Positions 47,154 through 59,906 of a stretch of 64,000 nt of DNA are shown here, one piece after another. Origin of the DNA: Calocera cornea HHB12733 (lineage: Eukaryota; Basidiomycota; Dacrymycetes; Dacrymycetales; Dacrymycetaceae); the NCBI GenBank assembly GCA_001632435.1, contig KV423991.1:1-64000 (forward strand). Direction: 5' to 3'. Both the position numbers and the translations under genes were made by a program. Every line of letters begins with the position of its first letter. The first letter of the stretch is position 1. A model generated the notes under the pieces. It did no database searches and was not told the DNA's origin. It saw nothing but the letters and a program-made list of their open reading frames with translations.

Positions 47154-47930
47154 TCAGTAATTGACGCTCCGCAGGTAGTCCCCGAGCTTCTCGACGACCA
47201 CGTTGGCCTCGCCGGCCAGGACGGGCGCCTTGTATTCGGCTACAACGACAGCTTGAGTTGTCTTGACTAGGGTGCAGCCGTTAGGCTGGTAAGGGGTTAG
47301 CGGGTTGTTCGTCGTTCGAGGGGATGAGGATAAGGGAAGGTGGAGGAAGTTGCGGTGGAGACAGGTATAACAAAGGAAGCATGAAGTATCACCAATAGAG
47401 GAGACAAGTAGATGGTAGGTGGAAGAGGGTATGAGGGGCCGCAGCAAAGTGCAAGGGACAAAAGGACATGGACTGGACGGTCGACTCACCCCCTGCTTGC
47501 CATACAGCTTCTGGTCGTCCACCTGGACTGTGAAGAACTTGGTGCCCGCGAGGCGTACACCACTCGCCTGCGCTGCCGAGGGGTCCTGGAACACGCGTAC
47601 GATCGCTTGCTGTTCGGGGATGGACAGCTGGGAAGGAGGTCAGCGCTGTTCGGTGGGGGGTAAAAGGGGGTGGAGGCTAGGTGGATGCGGGACTGGCAAG
47701 CCAGGGACGGGGAAAGTGGGGGTGGGAGAGAATAACAGTGGGAATGGGAGATGTACGCACGTCAAATCCCGGGCTGGCTGCCCAGACGCCGCCCTGGAGG
47801 CCGATGATGGCGGCGCGAGAGATCTTGCCGGTGCCGACGAGATGGTCGTCGACGTACGCTTAACCCGTGTATCAGCGCGCATCCTTCGATGAAGCACATT
47901 CAGGGGGCATGACGTACCTTGCCAGGACAT
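47154..47930 (-). CDS. profilin 2
   Basis: Exon 1 is 47930-47918 (MSWQ plus one base), then 47858-47761 and further exons to TGA 47156-47154, giving about 126 residues. Profilin blocks are YVDDHLVGTGKISRAAIIG, DPSAAQASGVRLAGTKFFTV, KLYGKQGPNGC, TTQAVVVAEYKAP and LGDYLRSVNY. All joints keep frame, unlike profilin 1. Intron positions match profilin 1, so the two are tandem duplicates about 1 kb apart. Confidence 0.92.
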
Positions 47931-48301
47931 TGTCTGTGAACTTGTATGTAATCTGGACGATAAGGATGCTCGAGAAAGTGAGGAAGCAAGCTGAGCGTGA
48001 GCCTGTTGTTGCGTTCGCTAAAGGGTAGGGCGTTGGCTGCGGTGCGCTGGCCGGTGGGCCCGTCCGCGGCGGTTGGGTGGCCGGCCGTGGCTGTGCATCC
48101 CGAGCGGAGGCGGATTCGGTCACCTCCGCGTGTGTCTCCGGGCGGACTAGGGCGTGATCAGTCCCCCAAGGAAGGCCGCACACACACAGGCGGGAATCAG
48201 CTCCTACTTTCACTCTCGAATTGGGCGCATATATCTACCTGGTTCACCGCTCCCCTCCTCCGCACATTGTCTCCAACGACCTCCCCCTTGAAGCCCACAC
48301 A
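47931..48301. promoter_or_regulatory. divergent promoter profilin 2 / TPI
   Basis: 371 bp between start codons. GCATATATCT at about 48226-48235 is a TATA-like box some 70 bp before the TPI ATG, followed by a C/T-rich leader typical of strongly expressed fungal genes. Confidence 0.5.
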
Positions 48302-49313
<1,012 letters not shown>

Positions 49314-50026
49314 GCGACCGCCCCCCCCCCCTTACACACACACACACACAGCAGCGGACGCGTAGGCGAAGAACTGAAGTGAACTGAAGTGAATTGAGCT
49401 GACTGCAGGGAGCTCTTCCGGAGAGACCCGGAGAGGGAATGTAATAACGAGAAAATAGAAAGCATGGGACATGAATTTGCAGCACTTCTCTACGGGCTTC
49501 TCCTTGCAGTTCCTCTTCCCCTGGCTCTGGTGCGATCGTCGGGTCAACCCCACGCTCCGGCTCTGGCTGGGAGCACCCTATTCTCTGGGAGAGAGAGGGG
49601 CGCTCCGACTCTCCCCGCATTCTGGTCGTGTGCCCCGCACACTGCACACCACACGCCATTGACAGCTCACAGGCACAACAGACACCATACAGGCCGCCCC
49701 GGCTTCCCCCTACCTGCTTAAGCACGCGCAGAAGCCGTCTCGTGCCTGGGGCCGGGGCGAAGCGGTCTTCGAGGACGCTGAAAGTCGCCGGTTCACGCTC
49801 CCTTGGCCAGGCGTGAGTCGAGCTTCCGCGGCAGAAGCTGGGCCGGTTAAGCCGCCAGCCGGCGGGTGCTCTCGGTTGCTACTCTCTGCTGGCAGGCTTG
49901 TAAGGTATCATTGGACATGCTAGGAGATACAATGCATTTTTACTACATGCGCTACTGCGTTAGATTACGATTACTCGCCCGGGTATTTTCCACGCAACCA
50001 GCCCCGCAAAGCTCATAGCTCAGAGT
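49314..50026. other. TPI 3' flank and intergenic region
   Basis: 713 bp. A C10 run then an (AC)n microsatellite at about 49321-49350 and a GAACTGAAGT tandem at about 49371-49392 lie in the likely TPI 3' UTR. No gene. Confidence 0.5.
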
Positions 50027-51687
50027 TCAGAGTTCGAACAGCTGCAGCCAACTCAGTATCGGTGTTTGAGAGAGGTGGGACGGAGAGGGACGTACGGGTT
50101 CCTCGAAAGCGGCCACGCGCCGGGAGATGATCTCCTGTGCTCTTGCGCGCCAGTCTGTCTCTACGAGCTCGTTGACGCGATCCCGGAGGGAGGACTGATA
50201 CATGTTCGGGGCGATGTACCTGCAGAGCTCATTGTCAGCACCATTCACGGCCAAAAAATGCAAGGATGGCGCACCTTCCTATGGGGGTGGCCCTCGCCGT
50301 CCTGACGGCCTTCACAAGCCCCTCCCTATCCATCCTCTTCACGTGATACACGTACGGCGGCTCGAGGTGCTTCAGCGCATCATTCTGCGTGACCCAAGAC
50401 TCGCGATGAAACGGCCTCTTCTCGTCCCACCGCAATATGGGGTTCACAAACGGCACGCCGAAGCAGAGCGCCTCGTACGGCGCGGGACTGTTCGCGGGAA
50501 GCCCGGTGCCGACGAGCACCTCGCTGTGGCTCAGGAGCGAGTAGTAGTCCTCCGCGCCCATCGGCCCGTAGTTGTCCATGTACGGCGGCCAGTAGGTGTC
50601 CCACTGCGTGTCGTTGACGAGGCCGCCAACGAGGGTCACCTCGAGGTAGAACGCGTCCCTCAGGCCCCAGAACGCCCCGTCGTCCCACGCGTAGTCGCGG
50701 TGGTACCAGTAGCTCAGGCGGTCGCCCAGCACGTACACGTGCTGCTCGCGCTCCCCGCGCGGGACGAACGGCCGCGCACGGCATGCGTCCTCGACGCTGT
50801 ACCCGAGCACCTGGGCACCCGTGCCGAACTCGTCCGGCGCGACGACCCACTGTGCGCCGAGCGGCTGGGTGACGGCGCCCTCAGGGGAGAAGGAGACGAG
50901 CTTCCAGAGGGGAAAGCCGAGTGAGTTGGAGGGCGACTTGATGCAGTGCGGGGCGGTGGAGCACTGGGCGATGTCCCTGCCGTCGGCGAGGACGAGCTTG
51001 ACGAGGTCGGGGAAGAGCCGGTAGGCTGCGGACGCGTCCTGGAGCGAGGGGAACCAGAGGTAGGTGTACCCCAGCTGCTGCAGGGCGTTTTGTACCGACA
51101 GGGCCCTGCACCATCCCATCAGCATTATGTACATCATCCCCACACGAAAGCACCACGCACCACGCCCGCTCGGCGTTATTATACCCCTCTATCTTGGGCC
51201 CGAACTTGCTACTGGCGAGAATGACGACGCCCGCCTGATTCTCCTTACACTCCCCCCTCGCAAGGCACGCCACGAGCCTCCTGACCTGCCTCCCATTCTC
51301 CGCCTGCGCCTCGCCCTCCGCGCCCTGCAGCAATGGGAAGAGGCGGTCGAAGAGCGGGTCTTGGTCGTGTGTGTGCGGTAGGGGGTGGGAGGAGGAGGGG
51401 AAGGAGGCGGGGGAGAGGTGGGTGCGGAAGAGGAAGCCGGTGAGGAGGAGGAGCGTGATCCCGCTTAGCAGGAGGCCGCGGATGAGGAGGGATTTGGCGC
51501 TGCCAGGAGGGGTGAGCACACGCTCTTCTTTTCCCAAGGAAGATAGAGAGCGGCTTACAGCATGGGACGCGAGGGGAGGGACGCGTCGCTCGCTCTCGAG
51601 TGCAAGGGGAACACGAACAGGAACACGAACCGTAGCAAGCAAGTGTAGACCGACGCCTGATAATAGCGGAATGAAGGATGATCGCAC
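50027..51687 (-). CDS. GT18-type glycosyltransferase, copy c
   Basis: Exons 51687-51161, 51105-50275, 50219-50096 and 50041-50027 sum to 499 codons (498 residues); the last 54-nt intron is in frame, so its splicing is uncertain. A membrane helix (IRGLLLSGITLLLLTGFLF) lies near residues 68-87, later than in copies a and b, so the real start may be further in. GT18 blocks are LQQLGYTYLWFPS, GAEDYYSLLSHSEVLVGTG, NSPAPYEALCFGVPFVNP, PPYVYHVKRMDREGL and YIAPNMYQSSLRDRV. It is GC-rich in third positions, unlike a and b. Substrate unknown. Confidence 0.88.
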
Positions 51688-52021
51688 TGTGCAGGTTGGA
51701 GTGGGCGGTGGACGCGTCCCGGAGGCCGAGCTTACATTGCCCCCTGTTGATATACACCTTTGCCCAGCGCTGCAAGCTTCACTTCATTAACTACTGCCGC
51801 GACCCTGCTTTGTTCTGGACGGAAAGAGCTAGCGGCTGTGCTCCCGCGTCTCACACGGTGCTGACTCACGCGTGTTTCTGTGCTTCTCTCAGGCCGCTTC
51901 TGCCAGATTCGTGATACTTCTGATGCGGCTAACGGTCACTCTAGATTACTGTCACCACTCTGGCTAATAACGTAACTCATATATCTATCATACATCTCCA
52001 GGCACGGGGCACTGCATCATA
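51688..52021. other. intergenic, GT18-c promoter side
   Basis: 334 bp between the GT18-c start and the PC-esterase-like B stop. Nothing recognised. Confidence 0.4.
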
Positions 52022-53544
52022 CTACAGACACGCCCACCAGCGCTCCGGGTCCATCGCCTCCCTCAGATAATGCAGAAGCATGCTACCTCTCGTCAGCCTC
52101 CCTTCATAACATAGATAGTAGAAGAAAAGGTACTCACTCGCCGAACAACCACGTCACCGGCCCGGGCGGGAAATGCTGTTTACCATCGTAGAAGCTGCTT
52201 GTTGTCAGGATCCTCCTGCCCAGACCGCGGAACAGCCAAAACGCACTCTGTGAACCCCTCCAGTCTGCTCCCCCAATCGAAAACCCGCACGCCCATCGCC
52301 TCCCCCACGGCCCTCCAGCCCTGGTCCAGCTGGGCGATCCGCAGCATAAGCCCGCGGTCGTTCGACGAGCGCAGGTGGCGCGAGCGGTACATCATCGGCA
52401 CTAGCGGGCCGAACTGGGCGCGCAGGAGGCGCAGCAGGGCGACGACGCGTTGCTGGTGGTAGCGCACCTGGTGGGGGTTAGTCGCCTGTTAACAGGACCA
52501 GACGAGGGCGACACACCTCCTGGAAAGACAGCCCTTCCTGCGATCTTCTCTTGATCCCAAACTCCGCAAAGTACTATCCACATTCACAATCAGCACTTGC
52601 CCCCTGTTCTCAGAACCGCCACACTCACCTGATCAAACAAATGGTCCGTATCCCAGAACAGGCTGTTGGCCATGATCATATCCGGCTGCCAGTCGGCCAT
52701 CCCGTCCGCGACCATGCGCGGGAGGAAGACCTCGCTGAAGCGGGACTCGGGCGTCTTGGGCGGCTTTTCCCTGTCCGCGAACCAGGCGTAGTCCGAGTCG
52801 GTTATGCCGTACCTAGACGGGCGTGAGCTCCGTGTTGTGTTAGCGGGGAGGATAGGGAGGGAGCACGCACAGGAACCAGTACGCGATGGTGAAGTTGAGC
52901 CTCTCGACCCTGCACCATCCGCCCGTATGCCCGCCCCAGCTCGTGTGCTTCCCTTTCATCTCCTTGCAGAAGTTAAATACATTGTTCCTATCGTGACTGT
53001 CCCTCCCCGTCAGCCGCGCCTCGCTAGGGTGTAAAAGCAAAAGAGCGCACCTATCCCCCAGGAGAAGGACGTTCCTCCCCGTTGCCCACTCGGCCCCTCC
53101 CGTGCCCATATCGAGCATCAGCCTTTCTCCCGCTCCCAGCGCCTCCATCTCCCTCTCCGTAAGCCCCTTCCACTCGCTGTCGAGCTTGTCGAGCCTCGCC
53201 AAGCGCGGATCGGGCTTGTACGCCTCCAGATCCTGGGGGAAGGGCACCCAGCGCGTGTCGTTCGGCGCCGAGCCCCAGTGGATCATCCCCGGGGCCGAGA
53301 ACGGGTCCCACGGGCACTCCGTCGCTCCCGGGTAGGCCGAAGAGGAGGAGTACAACGGCCAGGAGAACTGGATCGGCTGTGTAAGTGTCTGCCAGTGGTG
53401 CGAGAGGTGCTCCGAGAGCGCGGGGTGGAAGGAGGTGGGGAAAGGCGCGCGCTGCAGGTAGAGAAGGGTCGTGCTGATACTCAGGAGGGAGAGGCCGCAC
53501 AGGAGGACGGTGCGCATCTTGGGGACTTGGTAGCTGACGGTCAT
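52022..53544 (-). CDS. PC-esterase/TBL-like SGNH membrane protein B
   Basis: Exons 53544-53051, 52996-52871, 52812-52629, 52573 onward (with an extra intron between SFQE and VRYHQQ) to TAG 52024-52022 give about 400 residues. Type II helix LLCGLSLLSISTTLLYL lies at residues 13-29. Blocks are LLLGD-S-HDRNNVFNFC, GGHTGGWCRVERLNFTIAYW, NSLFWDTDHLFD, YRSRHLRSSNDRG, RVFDWGSRLEGF and DGKQHFPPGPVTWLFGE. The GDS serine codon is split by an intron (AG|T). Exons 2 and 3 have the same length as in A (126 and 184 nt). Probable Golgi O-acyl-ester enzyme on surface glycans, by family inference. Confidence 0.85.
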
Positions 53545-54394
53545 CCTGCTCCTGCTCTTCGTCTTGGTGTGAGTTGGAGACGAGGCGCAGGGTTGGGGCG
53601 AATGGTAGTGCCTCGGTGCTGCGCCATACCTGCTATTATGGCAGAGCCGGGGAATGAAGCTTGTACACAGCGTGCGCCGTGCAGCCCAGGAATGCAGTAG
53701 ATCAACAACACAGTGGTAAAGCGCGGCCGGCCCATGGGCCGTCACCACCTGCTGGGCCCTGGGAGTGTGCTAATTATGGGGCGCGACGCGACATGTCCCG
53801 CGCCAGGGGCGGAACCAGAAGTTATGAGAACTGGTGGCTGTGCACCGGACAAACGTTACTCCGTTGGAACAGGGTACTAATTTTGGCCAGCGGTTACCCC
53901 ACTCTTGTTTCTGTTTACCCCTGCTCATTTCTTTCCTGAGTTCTACTGTGTACTGGAGGAGCATAATAATGCTACAAGTGGTCGGCGTCTGGGATGTTGT
54001 GCCCTGATACACCCGTCTCCTCCACCAATTACAGTACTTTAGACCCAACCCCAAGGGTCTGAAAAGGGGTCCCAAGCTTCGCCCGCTTTTTGTGATGAAC
54101 TAGATCTCAATCCCGACCAATGATCAAGCACCACTCGAGTCGCTCCTGACCTTGGAGCAGTCTTCAGAACGCCTGACTAATCACGCCGAGACATTCCACC
54201 CCATTCAGCAGCCGAGTCGCTCGCTCATCACCCTCTTACAACGTGGGCTTTCCGACCCAAGCTCCCCCTCACAAACCGCATGGTTCGAACGCCCATCTCG
54301 TATTCTGCATAGATCGCCCAGTCCTCGCGCGCTATCAGCCTGTTCTCTTCAGTACTACATGACTCAATCCCCCCCTCCCCGACGCCCTCTCCTC
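53545..54394. other. intergenic between PC-esterase-like B and C
   Basis: 850 bp; B promoter and C 3' flank. No gene, RNA or repeat recognised. Confidence 0.45.
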
Positions 54395-56030
54395 CTACAG
54401 ACAAGCCCACCACCTCTCCGGGTCCAGCGCCTCCCTCAGATAGAACAGCATCATACTACCGAGGTCCATGAGCACACACTCTCTCCTCCATAAGTTTTCG
54501 GATGGAGCACTCACTCGCCGAACAGCCATGTCACCAGCCCAGGAGCAAAATGCTGCTTGCCGTCGTAGAACCTTCGCGTCGGGCCCCAAGTCAGCATCTT
54601 CCCCACACACCATGCCAATCTCGAATGCAGCCAGCGAGGAAGCGACAGCAAAAACGCAAAACGTACTCAGTATACCCCTCCAACTTCCCGCCCCAGTCAA
54701 ACACCCGCACCCCCAGCGCCTCGCACACTGCCCTCCAGCCCTGGTCGAGCTGGAACACGCGCATAATGCGCCCCCTGTCGTTGCTGGCGCGCAGGTGCCG
54801 CGAGCGGTACATCGTGGGGGTGGAGGGGTAGAGGGTGCGCAGGAGGCGCAGGAGGGAGGACGCACGCTGTTGGTGGTATCGCACCTACCCGAGGGTGTTC
54901 AGTGCGGAGAGAAGAGGAGGAGGAGAGGGCGGTACTTCTTGGAACGACAGCCCCTCCTGCGCTGAGCGCTTGATCCCGAATTCCGAGAAGTACTGTCCCC
55001 CGCACACGCAAGGTCAGCCCCGAGCACACCTACCACCCCCACCCCCAGCACCACCCCGCCTTTGCAGGATTTCTACGCACCTTATCGAACAGATGGTCCG
55101 AGTCCCAAAACAGGCTATTGACGACCATCAAGTCCGGGACGAACTGCCCCAGCCCGTCGTCCTCCATCTGGGGCAGGAACAGCTCCCTGATCCGCCCCTC
55201 GGGCGTCTTGGGCGGGTCTTCGGCGGAAGCGTGCCAGGGGAAGTCTTGGTCCGGGAGGCCGTATCTTCCACCAGACATCCCGAGCGTGAGCTAGGGAAGT
55301 GATATGGCAAGGGAGGAGGGGAGGACGCACAGGAACCAGTACACCAGGGTGAGGTCCAGCCGCTCGACGGTGCACACGCCGCCGACATGCCCGCCCCAGC
55401 TCGAGTGCACCCCGCCGACCTCGGCGCAAAAGTTCTGCACATTGTTCCTGTCGTGACTTTCCGCCGCAGTCAGTATCAGCATCAGCACTAGGCTGTCTAG
55501 ATGTGTTGGAGGGAGGGACTCAGGGGCGGGACGCACCTATCACCGATGAAGAGTACGCTCCCTCCCCTAGCCCACTCACCGCCCCCCAGCTTGAGCTCCA
55601 TCATGAGCCTCTCGGGCGCTCCGAGGTCCTCCATCTCCCCCTCCGTGAGCCCCGCCCAGTACACGTCAAGCTCTTCGATCTTGTCCACCCATGCACCAGG
55701 CTCATACGCCTCCGGCTCGCGCGGGAAGGGCACCCAACGCGTCGCGTTAACCGAGGCGCCGAAGTGCAGCATCCCCGGTGCTTGCCATGGGTCGGCTGGG
55801 CACGCCCCGCTCCCTGTTCCAGTGCCCCAGGAGGACAGCGGCTGCCAGGGGAAGTTGATAGGCTGTGTGAGCCAGGCGAGGTGGGTGGAGAGGTTGGGTG
55901 AGAGGGGGAGGGAGGCTGATGCGGCGAGGGAGGACCATTGGAGGTAGAGCAGGGTGGGGAGGACGGTGAGGAGGGAGAAGGCGCAGAGGAGGACGAGCGG
56001 CCTAAAGTGCTGCGATGGGCGGGGGGGCAT
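54395..56030 (-). CDS. PC-esterase/TBL-like SGNH membrane protein C
   Basis: Starts at ATG 56030 (frame open further upstream); first exon to 55537, second from 55456; TAG 54397-54395; about 400 residues. A type II helix (LVLLCAFSLLTVLPTLLYL) lies near residues 12-30. The blocks parallel B: LFIGD-S-HDRNNVQNFC, GGHVGGVCTVERLDLTLVYW, YGLPDQDFPWH, NSLFWDSDHLFDKYFSEF, YRSRHLRASNDRG and DGKQHFAPGLVTWLFGE, ending EALDPERWWACL. The first intron is longer (80 nt) but again splits the GDS serine codon. Tandem with B on the same strand. Confidence 0.85.
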
Positions 56031-56848
56031 GGCGCGTGCGAGCCGGGGCGGGCAACGCGCAGAGAGCGCGGGCAGCACATATGAGAGAGACGGCCAACGC
56101 CGCGTCGTCACAGTCTGCAGAGATCGAACTGCCCTACAGCGCCACCCGAAAGATGCCAAAAGTGAACAGCTCATCTCCAAACCCGCGAGCGAGCACCGAT
56201 CCAGAGCACCGGGCGCGAGACGCCCAAGTTACGTGAAGAACGTCCCATGCCGAGCTCATCCTGACCTCCGTTTCCGGCAGAGCGGGAGGAGAACCAGGAC
56301 GGAGCAGGACGGAGCAGGACGGAGCAGGAAGGGACCTGCGGGTACATGGCGCGGAATACGCAGATCGGCTGGGGAAGGCAAGGCTCGCGGGATCGCCGGG
56401 AGGGGGAGAAGCAGCCTCGGGGGCATTTGGTTGGCATGAACTCTTGGACCATTTAGGTATCACTGTACATACATACGTACTCTCGTGAATTCTGACAGCG
56501 GACGATCACCAGCGTTGGGTGTCTCACCCCGGCGCACTCTCGCGGATCGAACGCTCCCCGTTTTGATATCTACACTCACAAGATCATCCCGCCCATGCAC
56601 GTCGCGTTGAGCCCGTCATGTCACCATCAGAGCGAGTAATAAGTGCAATTAGGTATATAACGTGTTATCGAACTATTCGAGACATCTATATCACATGGGC
56701 TAGGTAACATAACACAACACGACATCATCATCTACACATTCAAGTTTTATCAACACTGCAACATCGGTGACTAGCCGTCTGCTACGCACGCGTTCGCCGT
56801 GGACCGTGGACCATGGAGCGTGGAACAGCGGCCCAGCCGGCAGGGAGC
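56031..56848. other. intergenic between PC-esterase-like C and GT90-e
   Basis: 818 bp. Three exact copies of the 10-bp unit AGGACGGAGC lie at 56296-56325. Otherwise nothing recognised. Confidence 0.5.
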
Positions 56849-59800
56849 TCAATCATCGTCCTGCAGAGGATGGTCGAGCACAAAGTCCATCTCCTGCTCG
56901 TCTTGGTACCACAGCCGGGCCCACTCGAGGCACAGGCGGTAGGTGTACACTGCGTAGCGAGGGTCAGCTGACTTCCCCTTTGGGAGGGAGACGATGACAG
57001 GGTTGAAGATGGGAGGATGGGAGGGATAAGGGGCAGGGGGCAGGGGGCAGAGGACGGGACGCACCTTCCATATCGACGATGCGGGCGTGCTCGCGCTTCC
57101 AGCTGCGGCCCGAGTCGGCGATGCTCCGCAGCGCCGCGTCGCCCTTGGGGTCGAAGACGTCTCCGGCCTGCGCGGGCGCGGCGGGGAGGGTGGGGTCGAC
57201 CAAGTGCGCCGGGACGCCGACGAAGAACGCCCAGATGTTGCTGTGCGCGACGCGAGGCCGGGGTCAGCGGGGTTGTCAGCGCGAGGAGCGGGGGCAGGGG
57301 GCTTACAAGAGCTCCTCGAACGTCGAGCTGAGGGGGATGAAGTGCACCCAGGGCTGCAGCCAGTCGTCGAAGAACTGAGAGGCTCTGTCAGCGGGAATCG
57401 CGTACAAGGGGAGAACGGCGGACCTCGCGATAGATCGTCGACTTGACCAGCGCACTCTTGCTGGCGAGAAGAGCCATCGAGCGGGCAGAGTAACCCCTGT
57501 ATGGGATGAGAAACTGTCATCAACCAGCAGGACGATGCACTCACATCCCGTCCAGATCCAGAAGGATCTTGGACTTGTCTGGTCCTGCGTCAGACACCTC
57601 CCAATCAGACAGACCAGCGCACTCACAAGCCTCGTAAAGCGGCACCTTGTCGACAAACGTATAGTCCCGCATCATGCCATCGCACCCGCCGGGCTTGTAC
57701 GGCGCGCACTGCACGGCCTTGGTGAACCCCACGTCCATCGCGGCCGTGCGCAGGCTGTTGACGTCGATGCGCGTCTCGGTCCAGGACTCGGAGAGCCCGT
57801 GCCCTGTGCGGTGCAGGATCGGCTGCGAGGTGGGGTTGTCCTGCCCTGCCAGCTGTACCAGCCTGCAGTACACTTAGCATCATATAGAGAGCAAGCGATG
57901 GAAGGGACCATGCCTGTGACGCGCGTAGTACGAATAACGGCCCTGGGGGGAAGAGCCGCCGCCCGTCGTAGCACCGCGCCAGAACATCGTCCTGTTTCTC
58001 GCTTAGCACGCTCCACTGAACATCGAAAAGGGAAAGACCAACCCGGACTTTTCATCCCACTCAGGATCATTCGGATCGTCGTCCTGCCCATGCCCGCTGT
58101 ACTCGATAAGTGGCCGAACAGAAATACGTTGCAGGGAGGACGGAAGACTTACAGAACCGGGTCGAACCCATACGCTAATGAGGGAACAACAGTCAGCCAA
58201 GCGCGGCAAGCAAGCAGGCGGAGGACTTACTGTACTTGGGCAGGGGGACGACGTAATAGTACGAGCTGGGTTACGTGTCAGTTACGCGTGCCCGTGGGGG
58301 TGTGGCTCGCACGCACGGGATGCGGATGTCCATCGACCGCGGGCCCCGGCCGGGGCCGAACACGGGGAACGTCTCGTTGAACATCCTTGTGCGTTATCAG
58401 CGTCGGCAACACCACGATCGCGTCGGGTGATGATGACTCACGGCCAGCCAGCGTAAAAGTGTCCGAATTGATCTACCGTCCGTCAGCCCGATCCCGGTCC
58501 AGCGGAGCAGACAAGAAGCACTCACAGAACTTTTCCGGATGCGTGCAGAAGTCCAGGTCCCACTCCGTGCCGTGGAGGAAGTTTGTGAACGGGTTGACCG
58601 CCCCCTCGGTCGGGACGGCGTCGAAGTCCGTTGGGGGGAGGATAGTGGTCGCGGGCGGGAACTCGTACGCAGTCGGGTTGGTGCGCACGGGGTCGGCGGG
58701 CGCGCACGTGTTGGTGTACTTGTACCATACCTGCGCGCGGGGGCGGCGTGAGCGGGGTGTACGCTACGGTGGGGGAAGGGGACGTACGGGGAACTCGTTG
58801 CTCTTGCTGACATAGTGCTGTGCGTCGCCGAGCGTCGGGGTAAAGTTCTGCGGCTGGGACACCTCCCACGTCGGGTACACACTCGACTCGGCCAGCCCGG
58901 ACACAGCGAAGACCATGTCGGGCAGGTCATGGACGAAGCCCTGGAGGGTCTGCACGAACCCCTTGGCGCGGCCCATGTCGCCCTTCTTCGTGCCCCCCGG
59001 CCGGACCTCGTTCCCCGCCTTGGCCAGCCCGTCCTTGATGGCGACGGAGAACATGGTCTCCTGCTTGGCGGCGGAGCGGGTGCGGCTCTGGACCTCGACG
59101 GAGGAGAGCCGGCGGAAGGGCGCGAGGTCCTCGTGGATCGCGTCGAACTCGTCCACGAGCTGGAAGCCGTTCCGCGTCGCGTACTCGTACCACTTGTCGA
59201 ACCCCTGCCAGCGGCCATCAGCTCCAGCATCCCATCGCCCGTGTACGCTGAATGCAGCAGGGCCCCTGCCCTAGGCACAGAGCCGAAGGAGGGAACGTAC
59301 CTTGGGCGGGGCGAGCCCGTACCGCCGCTGGTACTCCGCGACGGCCTGCTCGAGGCTCTTGCTCTGCCGGCGCAGCTTGTCCTCCCACTTCCTGCGCCCG
59401 TCCTCCATAAGCTTCTCGATCGGGTGCTTGGCGTGCCGGGTGAACGCGGCGGGGAGGGGGATAGCCTGTTTGCAGCCCTCGCTCATCAGCACCCCGCTCC
59501 TTCCCGCCCTGCCGTCGCGGGCGGGAGCGTTTGAGAGGGATGGGACTCACGGGCAGGCTGGGCAGACTAGGCAGGTTCGGCATGCGCGCGGCGTACTCGA
59601 CCTCGACGCGGTCGAGCCACTCCTTGGTCTCGCTCGGGAACGCGCGGTACGTCGCGAACGCGACGAGCGCGACGAGCACCATGAGGTTTATCGCGAGCCG
59701 GCGGTAGCGGCGGTACTTTATCAGCCAGTAGAAGGGGACGAGGTGCCTTTGGGGGAGGGGGGTTAGCACGGCCGAGGCCCGAGGTACGAGGGCCGACGGG

Positions 59801-59906
59801 GATGAGAGAGCGGGACGCACAGGAGCCAGGCAGAGCGCCGCTTGCGCTTGTCGGTGAGGACGAGCGGCTCGGCGGAGCGCGGGGCGTATCGGCGGCTGAA
59901 GAGCAT
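56849..59906 (-). CDS. GT90/CAP10-type glycosyltransferase, copy e (canonical)
   Basis: At least twelve short exons from ATG 59906 to TGA 56851-56849 give roughly 700 residues. A membrane helix (LAINLMVLVALVAFATYRAF) lies near residues 45-65. CAP10 blocks are HPIEKLMEDGRRKWEDKL, GFDKWYEYATRNGFQLVDEF, DLDFCTHPEKF, GHFYAGWPMFNETFP, the signature W-R-G-A-T-T-G-G recovered across an intron near 57975, ILLDLDGMG/YSARSM and QPWVHFIPL. It is intact at every motif and far more intron-rich than copies a-d, so it belongs to a different, more canonical GT90 branch. Divergent from SGNH-cap-b. Probable Golgi xylosyl- or glucosyltransferase. Confidence 0.87.
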
